This document shows, piece by piece, positions 32,251-40,064 of a stretch of DNA of 64,000 nucleotides. The DNA is from JAWLHU01 sp041690255. Its GTDB lineage: Bacteria; Bacillota; Sulfobacillia; Symbiobacteriales; Symbiobacteriaceae. A program made the position numbers and the translations under genes. The notes under the pieces are model-generated. The model was not told the origin of the DNA. It saw nothing but the letters and a program-made list of their open reading frames with translations, and made no database searches. The DNA lies in the NCBI GenBank assembly GCA_041690255.1, contig JAWLHU010000004.1, positions 124,001-188,000 of the forward strand, in the 5' to 3' direction. Each line of letters starts with the position of its first letter. Within the stretch, counting starts at the first letter, position 1.

Positions 32251-33891
32251 CACCTCCCTGGCGCCCTGGCGCCAGACAATCTCCACGTCCGTCTCCTCCG
32301 AGCCCTTCTTGCGGAAAGCCGTCACCTTGACGATGAACTCCGCCAGGAGGGCCTTCTTCTGCTCCAACGTCAGCCCGTCCCAGGCGTCCAGGCGCCCCGC
32401 AAGTACCTCCAGGGCATCATCGGCCTTCAGGGACTCCTGAAGGGCTTCTAGCTGCCCCACAAGCCGATTCTCGCGCTCCTTCTGCTCCTCGTACTCCCGG
32501 TCGACGTGCCCCTTGAAGTCCCGGTACTCCTCCAGCGTCAGCTTCCGCTGCATGTACTGCTCCCGCAGCTCCGCGAGCCGGTCATCATGGAGGATGAGGC
32601 CCCGCCGGACCTCACACAACGCCACCTCGACCTGCCGCAGCTTGGCCAGCGTATCTGCCTGGGCGCTCTCGATCAGCGCCCGCCGCTGGACCCGGTCGCC
32701 GTAGCGCCGGCGCACGTAGCGCACGATCAGCTCGTCCAGGTCCTCCTGGCGAATGTAGCCGTTGCTGCACGTCCCCCGGGACTTCATGCCCTCGCAGACG
32801 TAGTAGGCCGGGCTGTAGGTCGTCCCGTTGGGCTGGAGCACCTTCTTGCGGCCGTACATCGACAGGCCGCAAGCCGGGCAACGCAGCACGCCCGTCAGCA
32901 GATGCTCGCTCACCATCACCCGGTTGGAGGTCTTGCGGCTGGCCCGCGCCGCCATGCGCCGCTGCAGCTCCTCGAACTCCGCCACCGCCACCGGGGGAGA
33001 AGAGAGCCGGCCGCCATCAGCCCCGTACAGGATCGCCTCCGTCTCCACCAGCGGCGTCTCGGGCCGCACCCGCAGAGGCTCCCCATCCCGCGGCCGGGAC
33101 TGCACCTTCGACTGGCCGTAGACCAGGCGCCCGGTGTAGAGCGGGTTCTTGAGCATGTAGCGGAGCGTTACTTCCTTCCAGGTCGTCGTCCGCCCATTGC
33201 GATGATCCTTGTACGGAATCCCCTCATCGTTCAGCCGCTTGCAGATCACGGAGGGCCCATCGCCCGCCATGGCCTCGGCAAAGATCGACTGGACGACCTC
33301 GATCTCCTCGGGGATGATCTGAAAAGAACCGGGTGCCGGCCCCTTGGTGAAGCCGTAGGGCGGGACCTGGCCGGGGTTCTTCCCCTCCCCCGCCCGGCTC
33401 AGCTTGCCGCTGAAGGTCCGCTCCTTGATCACCTGCCGCTCGTACTCCGCAAAGCCGACCAGCAGGTAGAAGAACTGCTTGCCCAGCGGATCCCGGGTGT
33501 CCAGCGACTGGGTAGCGCTCTTCAGGTAGCAGCGCCCCTCCCACTCATCCAGCACCAGATTGACGGTGTCCAGCACGTTACGGGAGAGACGGTCCAGCTT
33601 GTAGACCACGACGACATCAATCAAGCCCTTCTTGATCGCCTGCCGCATCTTCGTCAGACCCGGCCGCTCCAGCGAACCGCCGCTGTGGCCCTCATCGATA
33701 TAGATCAGATCGGGGTTGATGTGCCAGCTCTGCGACTGCACGTACATCTCGCAGCTGCGCCGCTGCACTTCCAGGGTGGTGCCATCCCCCTGGTCCTCGG
33801 TCGACCAGCGAATGTAGATGGCGATCTTGCGGGGGTTTATCTCCTCCCCCGTGTTCGCCTTCAACCGCTCCGACAATCCCCCACGGGCCAT
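32227..33891 (-). CDS. Large serine recombinase (integrase of the element)
   Basis: A 554-residue site-specific recombinase. The resolvase-type catalytic domain has the nucleophilic Ser in IYIRWSTEDQGD and the conserved VVVYKLDRLSRN. Next come a recombinase domain (PPYGFTKG to NPLYTGRLVYG), a zinc ribbon with CPACGLSMYG and a later Cys pair (YVCEGMKSRGTCSN), a long coiled coil and a C-terminal tail. The ATG at 33891 is spaced 8 bases from AAGGAG; the ATG at 33897 is too close. It lies beside attR, as serine integrases usually do, and points in the same direction as the interrupted ku-ligD operon. A TATACT (33930-33935 on the minus strand) may be its -10. Confidence 0.95.
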   Translation of the reverse strand: MARGGLSERLKANTGEEINPRKIAIYIRWSTEDQGDGTTLEVQRRSCEMYVQSQSWHINPDLIYIDEGHSGGSLERPGLTKMRQAIKKGLIDVVVVYKLDRLSRNVLDTVNLVLDEWEGRCYLKSATQSLDTRDPLGKQFFYLLVGFAEYERQVIKERTFSGKLSRAGEGKNPGQVPPYGFTKGPAPGSFQIIPEEIEVVQSIFAEAMAGDGPSVICKRLNDEGIPYKDHRNGRTTTWKEVTLRYMLKNPLYTGRLVYGQSKVQSRPRDGEPLRVRPETPLVETEAILYGADGGRLSSPPVAVAEFEELQRRMAARASRKTSNRVMVSEHLLTGVLRCPACGLSMYGRKKVLQPNGTTYSPAYYVCEGMKSRGTCSNGYIRQEDLDELIVRYVRRRYGDRVQRRALIESAQADTLAKLRQVEVALCEVRRGLILHDDRLAELREQYMQRKLTLEEYRDFKGHVDREYEEQKERENRLVGQLEALQESLKADDALEVLAGRLDAWDGLTLEQKKALLAEFIVKVTAFRKKGSEETDVEIVWRQGAREVKEALSVS

Positions 33892-33940
33892 AGACATATC
33901 TCCTTCTATCTGGTATTCCTGTTAGTGAGAGTATACCACA

Positions 33941-33979
33941 GACCATGTTACCTAGCTATAGACGGTTGTGATCGTCTGC
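33941..33979. other. attR, right attachment site
   Basis: The arm GACCATGTTACCTAG (33941-33955) is followed by the 21-bp core (33959-33979). When the two element ends are joined, this arm and the attL arm form a 15-bp inverted repeat with one mismatch around the core, as expected for a serine-integrase attP. Confidence 0.85.
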
Positions 33980-34680
33980 CCCCGCCGGTTCTGCAGGTAG
34001 TCGATGTACACCTTGCCGGTCCGCTTCGCCACCATGCGCTCCAGCGTGACCCTGGCCGGATGGAGTTTCAGCAGCAGCCGACCGATCGCCTCGCAGAACC
34101 CGGCGGTCTCCGCGTAGCTGTACCCCGGCCCGCAGGGGCAGTAGATGTGGATTCCCGTCGCCCCCGACAGCTTCGGAAACCCCTGGACCTGCACCGCAAC
34201 GAGGATCTGGCGCACCAACCGGGCGAGGACCAGCACCTCATCGAACGGCACGCCCTCCGATGGATCCAGGTCGATTACGGCCCAGTCCGGCTCATCGGGA
34301 CGGTCGCAGGAGGAGAGCCAGGGGTGCAGCTCAATCGCCCCCAGGTTCGCCACGTAGGTCAGCGCTGCCGGCTCCTCCAGCCGCATGTAGCGCAGCACCC
34401 GGCCATCCTCCGCTGGGGCCTCCCACGTCGGAATCCAGTCGGGCAAGCCATCCGGCGCATCCTTCTGATAGAACCATTTCCCATGGATCCCATCGGGGTA
34501 GCGGGTCAGCACGATCGGGCGCCCCGCCAGGTACGGAAGCAGATAGGGCGACATGCGGGTGTAGTAGTCGATCAGGTCCCCCTTCGTCACCCCGTCCTCG
34601 GGCCAGTATGGCTTGGTCAGGTTGGTGACCGCCAGGTGGCGCCCCGCCACCTGCACCCGATTCTTCACCGCTGTTGCCAT
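33952..34680 (-). CDS. ligD: LigD polymerase domain protein, truncated at attR
   Basis: A primase-polymerase of bacterial non-homologous end joining, here 242 residues. The conserved start (NLTKPYWPEDGVTKGDLIDYY), the metal-binding stretch VIDLDPSEG and GATGIHIYCP are present. The frame breaks at NRRGQTITTVY and ends two codons later, in element DNA. About 65 further residues lie 8 kb away (25541-25763). The ATG at 34680 directly follows the preceding gene's stop; the ribosome site is weak, so translational coupling is likely. The metal-binding part is intact, but the C-terminal part that completes the fold is missing, so function is doubtful while the element is integrated. Confidence 0.92.
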   Translation of the reverse strand: MATAVKNRVQVAGRHLAVTNLTKPYWPEDGVTKGDLIDYYTRMSPYLLPYLAGRPIVLTRYPDGIHGKWFYQKDAPDGLPDWIPTWEAPAEDGRVLRYMRLEEPAALTYVANLGAIELHPWLSSCDRPDEPDWAVIDLDPSEGVPFDEVLVLARLVRQILVAVQVQGFPKLSGATGIHIYCPCGPGYSYAETAGFCEAIGRLLLKLHPARVTLERMVAKRTGKVYIDYLQNRRGQTITTVYS

Positions 34681-34684
34681 CGCC

Positions 34685-35422
34685 CTACTGCACCCGGATC
34701 TCAAGCGGGTTCCAGATGCCAAGCTGCCGCCGAACCTGGTCCGCCTCCTCCCGTCCCACCCGGGCCAGGAGCAGTACCCCGCCCCGGCGCACCTGCCCGG
34801 CGTATAGCGAGGCGTCATCGCCGTGCTCGGTCGCCCCGTATTCGAAGAGCCCACCCAGGAAGGAGCCCACCCCGGCTCCGGCCAGGGTCGAGACGAGGGA
34901 GCCGGTCGCCACCGCGGCCCCGAAGGGCGGGAAGATGTAGGTCGCGAAGAGCAGACCGGCTGTAGCACCGAGCGTGGCGCCGACCGAGACCCCAGCCCCC
35001 ATCGGCCGGTCCTTCGGCGGCGACTGATTCTCCGCGGAGAGGCCATACTCCGGGCCCGTGATCACGTTGCCAGGCCGCAGCCCCTGCTCCGGGCCGTCCC
35101 CGCGCCGGGCGACCATCCCGACCTCGATCCCCCGCCGCTGCAGGTCCGATGCGGCCGCACTCGCCTGCTCGATATTCTGGAAGACGGCGACCAGCGTGAC
35201 CGCCCCCTCATCGCCGACGACAGCGTCCGGATGGATCTCCGGCCGGATGGGATCATCCAGCGTCGTCGCCCCGATGATCTCCCCCTCCCCCCGTGGAGAA
35301 GCGGAAGGCGTCGGGCGCCCATCGGTCACGTGCTCAGGCTGCTGTGTCGCCCCGAAGGCCGGGCCACCCGTCGGCGACCGTCGCAGATCTGGTCCCTGCT
35401 GTTCGATCGGCTGCTCCTCCAC
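34685..35422 (-). CDS. Glycine-rich membrane-associated stress-type protein
   Basis: A 245-residue protein. A disordered acidic N-terminal part is followed by VTLVAVFQNIEQASAAASDLQRRGIEVGMV, which resembles the start of DUF1269/YflT-like general stress domains, then a glycine/alanine-rich hydrophobic hairpin (GVSVGATLGATAGLLFATY; TGSLVSTLAGAGVGSFLGGLF), and a final strand-helix unit (GGVLLLARVGREEADQVRRQL). The GTG at 35422 has GGGAGGGA 6 bases upstream; the two ATGs at 35443/35440 lie before this site. It sits between the ligase and polymerase genes of the NHEJ operon, so it may help in DNA protection in spores or stressed cells. That is inference from position. Confidence 0.72.
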   Translation of the reverse strand: MEEQPIEQQGPDLRRSPTGGPAFGATQQPEHVTDGRPTPSASPRGEGEIIGATTLDDPIRPEIHPDAVVGDEGAVTLVAVFQNIEQASAAASDLQRRGIEVGMVARRGDGPEQGLRPGNVITGPEYGLSAENQSPPKDRPMGAGVSVGATLGATAGLLFATYIFPPFGAAVATGSLVSTLAGAGVGSFLGGLFEYGATEHGDDASLYAGQVRRGGVLLLARVGREEADQVRRQLGIWNPLEIRVQ

Positions 35423-35447
35423 GATCGATCCCTCCCTCATCACTTGC

Positions 35448-36392
35448 TCACAAGATTACGGCCGCCTCCGGTGGGTCGGTCGCGAAGCCTTCGATCACCG
35501 GGTCCCGGAGCCGCTGCTCCTCCGTCCACTCGGTGTAACTGACCCGCATGGTCAGGCGGGGCTCCACCCAGACCACCGGGCCCGGGTCGCCCGCAAAGCG
35601 GTCTCGCAGATTCGGCACCCGGCCAAAGGGGCAGGGCCCCGGCGGCAGATGGGCCTTCAGCATGGCCAGATCCGCACTGGAAATCCCCGACCCCGCCCGC
35701 CCGATGTACCGTAGCTCCCCCTCCCGGTAGGCGCCGAGCAGCAGGCCGCCGGGCCTGCCGGGTGCATCTGTATAGCCGCAGACCAGAGCCAGCATCTCGC
35801 CCCGGCGCTTCAGCTTCAGCCACTCCCGCGAGCGCATCCCGGGCAGGTAACGGCTGCTGCTCCGCTTGGCCACCACGCCCTCCAGCCCGGCCTCCACCGC
35901 TGCGGCAAAGAGGGCGGGACCCTCGCTCCCCGAGAAGGAGGCGACCACCTGCCAGGCCTCCGCCGCCGGAACCACCTCGGCGAGCAGGTTCAGCCGCTCC
36001 ACCAGCGGCCGGTCGTAGAGTGACTCATCCCCCAGTTCCAGCAGGTCGAAGATCATGAAGGTGGCCGGCCGGCTCCGGACCTTGCGTTGGTCGGGGGCGC
36101 CCCCGGCAAGATCGCGCTCCAGGATCCCCGAGAAGCTCGGCCTTCCGTCCCGCAGCACGATGATCTCACCATCCAGCACCGCCCTGCGCCCGGCCAGGGC
36201 TGCCACCAGTCCATCGAACTCCGGGAAGTGACCCGTCCGCTCCCGAAGCCGCCGGCTCCAGTGGCGGATTCGACCATCATCCACCAGAGCCAGGTTGCGG
36301 ACCCCATCCCACTTGATCTGGTAGAGCCAGGCCGGATCGGCAAAAGGCTTCTCCGCCCGCTCCAGCAGCATGGGCGTGAAGGGCAGATCCAT
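35448..36392 (-). CDS. ligD: ATP-dependent DNA ligase (LigD ligase domain)
   Basis: Seals DNA ends in non-homologous end joining with Ku. The 314 residues contain the adenylated-Lys motif I (YQIKWDGVRNLA), LDGEIIVL, FMIFDLLEL, GLEGVVAKR and REWLKLKRR, followed by an OB-fold domain (GYTDAPGRPGGLLLGAY). Ligase and polymerase are separate genes here, rather than one LigD protein. It starts 2 bases after the ku stop. Confidence 0.95.
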   Translation of the reverse strand: MDLPFTPMLLERAEKPFADPAWLYQIKWDGVRNLALVDDGRIRHWSRRLRERTGHFPEFDGLVAALAGRRAVLDGEIIVLRDGRPSFSGILERDLAGGAPDQRKVRSRPATFMIFDLLELGDESLYDRPLVERLNLLAEVVPAAEAWQVVASFSGSEGPALFAAAVEAGLEGVVAKRSSSRYLPGMRSREWLKLKRRGEMLALVCGYTDAPGRPGGLLLGAYREGELRYIGRAGSGISSADLAMLKAHLPPGPCPFGRVPNLRDRFAGDPGPVVWVEPRLTMRVSYTEWTEEQRLRDPVIEGFATDPPEAAVIL

Positions 36393-36394
36393 GG

Positions 36395-37420
36395 CTAGGG
36401 CCGCTCCTCGACCGCGTCGTTCGCTTCACGCGACGGTCCTGCCGGTACCAGTGGTACGCCGGGAATGGCCCCGGGCACGCCAGGAGCCACACCTCCCACG
36501 CCTGGCACACCCGGCACAGCCCCCGGCCCCGGAGCCCGCAGCACCGGCTCCCGTGCCGCCACACCCGGGATCCTGGGCGCCGCCGGGACAGCCGGCCCAG
36601 CCGCAACAGCCCGGTCAGCAGCGGCCGGCCCCGCAGCCGCAGGCTCCCCGCCCTCAGCCGCCCGGATTGACGCCCGGAGCGCCTCCATGAGATCGACCAC
36701 CCGCCCCCGCTCCGGCGCCGCCGTGACCGGGTGAACCTCCTCGCCTGCGACCTTCGCCTCGATTACCTCCAGCACCGCCTGCCGGTACTGATTCTCAAAC
36801 TGAGCCGGCTCGAACGGCATCGCCAGCGACTCGATCAGGCTGGTCGCCATCTCAATCTCCTGCGGGCGCAGTTCCGGCTCCACCACCCCCGTCAGGCCGG
36901 CCACCGAGCGGACCTCATCCGGAAAGTGCATCGTCTCCATCGCCAGGACCTTGCCATCGTAGACCCGCAGCGTTGCCAGCGACTCCTTCGTGCGGATGAC
37001 CACCCGGGCCAGGGCGATCCGTCCCGTCTGCTCCATCGCTCGCCGGAGGAGCGCGTACGCCTTCGCACCTCCCTCCCCCGGCTCGAGATAGTACGTCTTG
37101 TCAAAATAGACCGGATCGATCTCCTCCAGTCTGACAAAGCCGACGATCTCCAGTGTTCGCTTCGCGGCGAGCGGAATTGCCTCCAGGTCATCCTCATCCA
37201 GCGTCACATAGCGCCCGCGCTCGAACTCATACCCTTTGGTAATCTCCTCGGCCGCGATCTCCCGGTCGCAGACGGGGCACCATTTCCGGTACTGCACCGG
37301 CGTTCGACACTCGCTGTGGAGCAAGTTGAAACGGATATCCTTCGACTCCGTCGAGGCGTATAGCTTCACCGGGATCGTGACCAGCCCGAAGCTGATCGAT
37401 CCCTTCCACATGCTGCGCAC
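36395..37420 (-). CDS. ku: Ku protein
   Basis: The DNA end-binding protein of bacterial non-homologous end joining, 341 residues. The Ku core starts RSMWKGSISFGLVTIPVKLY and includes the CPVCDREIA cysteine pair, GYEFERGRYV and MHFPDEVR. The C-terminal tail of about 90 residues is low-complexity (Ala, Pro, Gly, Val), unlike the Lys-rich tails often seen. The GTG at 37420 gives the usual M-R-S-M-W start, with GGGGGGAG before it; the ATG three codons later is possible. First gene of the ku, ligase, stress protein, polymerase operon. Confidence 0.95.
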   Translation of the reverse strand: MRSMWKGSISFGLVTIPVKLYASTESKDIRFNLLHSECRTPVQYRKWCPVCDREIAAEEITKGYEFERGRYVTLDEDDLEAIPLAAKRTLEIVGFVRLEEIDPVYFDKTYYLEPGEGGAKAYALLRRAMEQTGRIALARVVIRTKESLATLRVYDGKVLAMETMHFPDEVRSVAGLTGVVEPELRPQEIEMATSLIESLAMPFEPAQFENQYRQAVLEVIEAKVAGEEVHPVTAAPERGRVVDLMEALRASIRAAEGGEPAAAGPAAADRAVAAGPAVPAAPRIPGVAAREPVLRAPGPGAVPGVPGVGGVAPGVPGAIPGVPLVPAGPSREANDAVEERP

Positions 37421-37543
37421 TACGCTCCCCCCCTGCATCTGGCGGATGCTCCCGCCATTAGGGTGAGCCTTCTGTCACGCCGCTATGTCAAGCAACCAAT
37501 GGCAGAGAGGAGGCCGCCCCACCTGTGTGAGACGGCCCCTCCG

Positions 37544-37987
37544 CTAGTTGATCGTCGTGCGTTGCACGCTCGGGTCGCCCTCCGGCCCGTCGCCGCCCGC
37601 CTTCGATTTCCCCATGCCATTCTTGATCTTCTCCAGGATCTGCGGCGCCATGTCGATGATCCGATTGACCGGCTGCCCGCCATCGACCGGCAACATGCGT
37701 ATCTGATCCTTCGAGACAACCAGGAAGCCAACCGGCTGGACCGAGACCCCGGCGCCGCTGCCGCCGCCGAACGGATGCCCCGCCTCCTCAGACGTCGCCG
37801 GCCCGGCAGGCTGGAACTCCGACCCGCCGGCCGCAAAGCCGAAGGCGACACGGGAGACCGGTACGATCACCGTGCCCTCCTGCGTCTCCACCGGGTCCCC
37901 GATCACCGTGTTCACATCCACCATATCCTTAAGGCTTTCCATGGCCGTCTTCATCAGGCCTTGAATCGGGTGCTCGGCCACTGGCAT
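37544..37987 (-). CDS. ytfJ: Sporulation protein YtfJ (GerW family)
   Basis: A 147-residue protein whose start (EHPIQGLMKTAMESLKDMVDVNTVIGDP) and the stretches TVIVPVSRVAFGFAAGGSEF and GGGSGAGVSVQPVGFLVV are characteristic of YtfJ/GerW, needed for normal germination of spores. AAAGGGGATC lies before the ATG. Its first 59 bases overlap the end of the DUF2953 gene in another frame, as is common for this pair in spore-formers, so the two are coupled. Confidence 0.95.
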   Translation of the reverse strand: MPVAEHPIQGLMKTAMESLKDMVDVNTVIGDPVETQEGTVIVPVSRVAFGFAAGGSEFQPAGPATSEEAGHPFGGGSGAGVSVQPVGFLVVSKDQIRMLPVDGGQPVNRIIDMAPQILEKIKNGMGKSKAGGDGPEGDPSVQRTTIN

Positions 37988-38621
37988 GATCCCCTTTCCT
38001 CCGCAGGCTGTCCCGTATCCAGGCGATGACCTTCTCCCGGCTCAGCACCTGGCGCAGGAGCCCGACGATTGCCAGAATAGCGTTTCCCAGCCGGATCGCC
38101 AGTATGCAATCCAACTCGATCCGCCAGAGTGGACGCTCGTAGTTCGGCACGACCGACAGATGCGCCGCAGATGGCAACAACCGGACAGCCCGACTGATGA
38201 AGCCCAGCAGCATGCCCGCACCTCCCCAGAGCGCTCCGGCCAGCAGGGCCGACTCCATGGCATCGCCGCCACCCACCTCAGCCGTCAGCCGCAACCGGGA
38301 GCATTTCGTGGCGCGGCCCAATCGCCGCAGCGCCGGGAGCGCTGTGCTTGCCAGTTTGCCGCGCGGCGCCTTTCCCACACTCTCCTTCAGGTCCGGCTTC
38401 ACCGGCTCACCCTTCTCCCGCCAGCGCTTCAGCATATGCTCCATAGCCATCTCGACATTCGCCGAGAGGTCGATCTCCTTCTGAAACAGCCGGATGAAGA
38501 GCAGCCGCACCTGAATCGTGGCCGAGGCCTGCCAGCCCTCCTGCCGCACGGTGAACGCGATTCGGATGGGCAGCAGCCCGACCAGCAGCAACGCCACAGC
38601 GATTCCGATCAGCCAAGCCAC
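37929..38621 (-). CDS. DUF2953 family membrane protein
   Basis: A 230-residue protein with an N-terminal membrane segment (about 2-20, WLIGIAVALLLVGLLPI), a soluble region with beta character (IRIAFTVRQEGWQASATIQVRLLFIRLF) and later hydrophobic stretches. DUF2953 genes regularly precede ytfJ in spore-formers, as here. The GTG at 38621 follows GGAGGAGG; the longer frame to 38717 runs into a terminator and was rejected. A sporulation role is likely from context. Confidence 0.85.
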   Translation of the reverse strand: MAWLIGIAVALLLVGLLPIRIAFTVRQEGWQASATIQVRLLFIRLFQKEIDLSANVEMAMEHMLKRWREKGEPVKPDLKESVGKAPRGKLASTALPALRRLGRATKCSRLRLTAEVGGGDAMESALLAGALWGGAGMLLGFISRAVRLLPSAAHLSVVPNYERPLWRIELDCILAIRLGNAILAIVGLLRQVLSREKVIAWIRDSLRRKGDHASGRAPDSRPDEDGHGKP

Positions 38622-38681
38622 CGCTCCCACCCTCCTCCATCCTGCGAGGAGAGTCTTTCCAGAACCGGGCGCCCCCATACA

Positions 38682-38711
38682 AAAAAGGGCGCCCCCACGT
38701 GGTGGCGCCCA
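38682..38711 (-). terminator. Terminator after the HAD gene
   Basis: GGGCGCCACC and GGGGGCGCCC (one mismatch) around a short loop at 38688-38711, followed on the minus strand by TTTTTTG. It ends the scpA-scpB-HAD transcript before DUF2953. Confidence 0.88.
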
Positions 38712-38720
38712 GTTCAACTC

Positions 38721-39440
38721 CTAGCCGGCAAACCGGAACCGCTTGGACAGGAGCAGTGGCAGATCGTTGATCCGCTCCAACCGGTGATAGTTGGGGTCCG
38801 ACCGATCCAGATGCAGGTGGTCATAGGCCCAGGTGTCGACCTCCAAATGGAAGGCGGCGATCCCCACAGCCAGCGCCGGACGGATATCCGAGTGGGCCGA
38901 GTTCCCTACCACGAAGCAACGCGCTGGGTCCCGGTCACCGATCTGCTGCCGCAGCCGCTCCGGCGTTTTCTCCAGCACGATCGCCTCCCGGTGAACCCAG
39001 GGGGCGAGCCCCGACTCCTTGATCTTCCGGCCCTGGACCTCCTGCACGCCGGCGGTCCAGATCGTGACTTCAAAGCCGTTGGCGTGGAGCCACTGGACCG
39101 TCTCCGGGGCCCCGGGCAGCATCTCCTGCCGCACCTGATACGGCTCGTCGCAGATCCGCCGGAGTTCCGCCTCCACCGATGCCACCAGCGGCACGTTCTC
39201 CTGGGCGCAGAACTCACGGTAGCACTCCACCCAGGCCGTCGCCAGTGACTCCCGCACCAGGCCGATCCGCCGGGCGACGATCACATCAAGATCGGCCCCG
39301 CGCCGGGCCACAGCAGTACGGTCCGCCCCGGTTGCCTCGGCAATCAGGCGAGAGGTCTGCTCCTCCGCCTCCCGGAAATAGCGGATATTCTCCGCGATCG
39401 TATCGTCCCAATCGACAAAGGCATGTCCGGCATAGCGCAT
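38721..39440 (-). CDS. HAD-family hydrolase
   Basis: A 239-residue phosphatase-like protein. Motif I is FVDWDDTIAENI, motif II IWTAG, the Lys of motif III is in KTPERLRQQI, and motif IV is CFVVGNSAHSDIRPA. A helical cap domain lies after motif I. The substrate is unknown. GGGGAGGAA lies 9 bases before the ATG, and the gene starts 6 bases after scpB, so it is in the scpAB operon. Confidence 0.88.
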   Translation of the reverse strand: MRYAGHAFVDWDDTIAENIRYFREAEEQTSRLIAEATGADRTAVARRGADLDVIVARRIGLVRESLATAWVECYREFCAQENVPLVASVEAELRRICDEPYQVRQEMLPGAPETVQWLHANGFEVTIWTAGVQEVQGRKIKESGLAPWVHREAIVLEKTPERLRQQIGDRDPARCFVVGNSAHSDIRPALAVGIAAFHLEVDTWAYDHLHLDRSDPNYHRLERINDLPLLLSKRFRFAG

Positions 39441-39446
39441 CGCCGT

Positions 39447-40064
39447 TTATTCCTCCCCTTCCGACAGCTCCACCTCGCCCGACGAAGCCTCCTCATTGGA
39501 TAGCGGCTCGTCCTCATCCTCCGGGCGGGTCGGTAGGATCAGTCCCGGCTGCGATATATCCAACTCGATCGGTGGCAGATCCTTGATATCCTTCAAACCA
39601 AAGTACTTGAGGAACTCCTGGGTCGTCCCCCAGAGGACCGGGCGCCCAGGCGCCTCCTTGCGCCCCACATCGGTCACCAGACGGCGTTCCACCAGCGTCT
39701 CGATCGAGCGGTCCACCTTGACCCCGCGGACCCCCTCGATCTCCGCCTTGGTGATGGGCTGCCGGTAGGCAATGATCGCCAGCGTCTCCAGTGCTGCGTG
39801 GGAGAGCCCCTTGGAGCGCGGCTGGAGCAGCCGGTCCACGTACTCCGCCATCTCCGGATCGGTGGTAAAGACGAAGCCGCCGCCCATCTCCTTGATCCGC
39901 AGCCCCTTGTCGAAGGCCTCCACATCCTTCTGGAGGTCCTCCACCAGGATTCGGGCATCCTTCTCATCCAGACCGATCACGTCGGCAATCTTCTTGATCG
40001 AGAGCGGCTCCGTCGATGCGAGCAAGAGCGCCCCCAGAATCTTCTTCCCGTGATTCCAGATCAT
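39447..40064 (-). CDS. scpB: Segregation and condensation protein B
   Basis: A 205-residue subunit of the SMC-ScpA-ScpB condensin complex. Two winged-helix domains are visible, with the stretch SHAALETLAIIAYRQPITKAEIEGVRGV typical of ScpB and an acidic C-terminal tail. It overlaps scpA by 4 bases (ATGA). Confidence 0.96.
   Translation of the reverse strand: MIWNHGKKILGALLLASTEPLSIKKIADVIGLDEKDARILVEDLQKDVEAFDKGLRIKEMGGGFVFTTDPEMAEYVDRLLQPRSKGLSHAALETLAIIAYRQPITKAEIEGVRGVKVDRSIETLVERRLVTDVGRKEAPGRPVLWGTTQEFLKYFGLKDIKDLPPIELDISQPGLILPTRPEDEDEPLSNEEASSGEVELSEGEE

Larger units (their letters stand above)
25743..33979. mobile_element. Integrative mobilizable element of about 8.2 kb inserted in ligD
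   Basis: The element is bounded by an identical 21-bp sequence (25743-25763 and 33959-33979) and splits a LigD polymerase gene whose two parts join in frame when the element is removed. It encodes a large serine recombinase next to the right end, a MobA/MobL relaxase, an oriT-like site, a TraD-like protein, two small proteins and two cargo gene pairs. There is no replication protein and no secretion system, so it would need a helper plasmid or conjugative element to move. The cargo regions (25.8-28.1 and 30.9-32.1 kb) are visibly AT-richer than the relaxase and recombinase genes, which suggests mosaic origin. Confidence 0.9.

Noticed and set aside
32506..34965. Open frame of 819 codons on the plus strand across the recombinase and ligD genes
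   Set aside because: It is antisense to two recognised genes, spans the attR boundary, and arises from G/C-rich third positions. No ribosome site or family resemblance.
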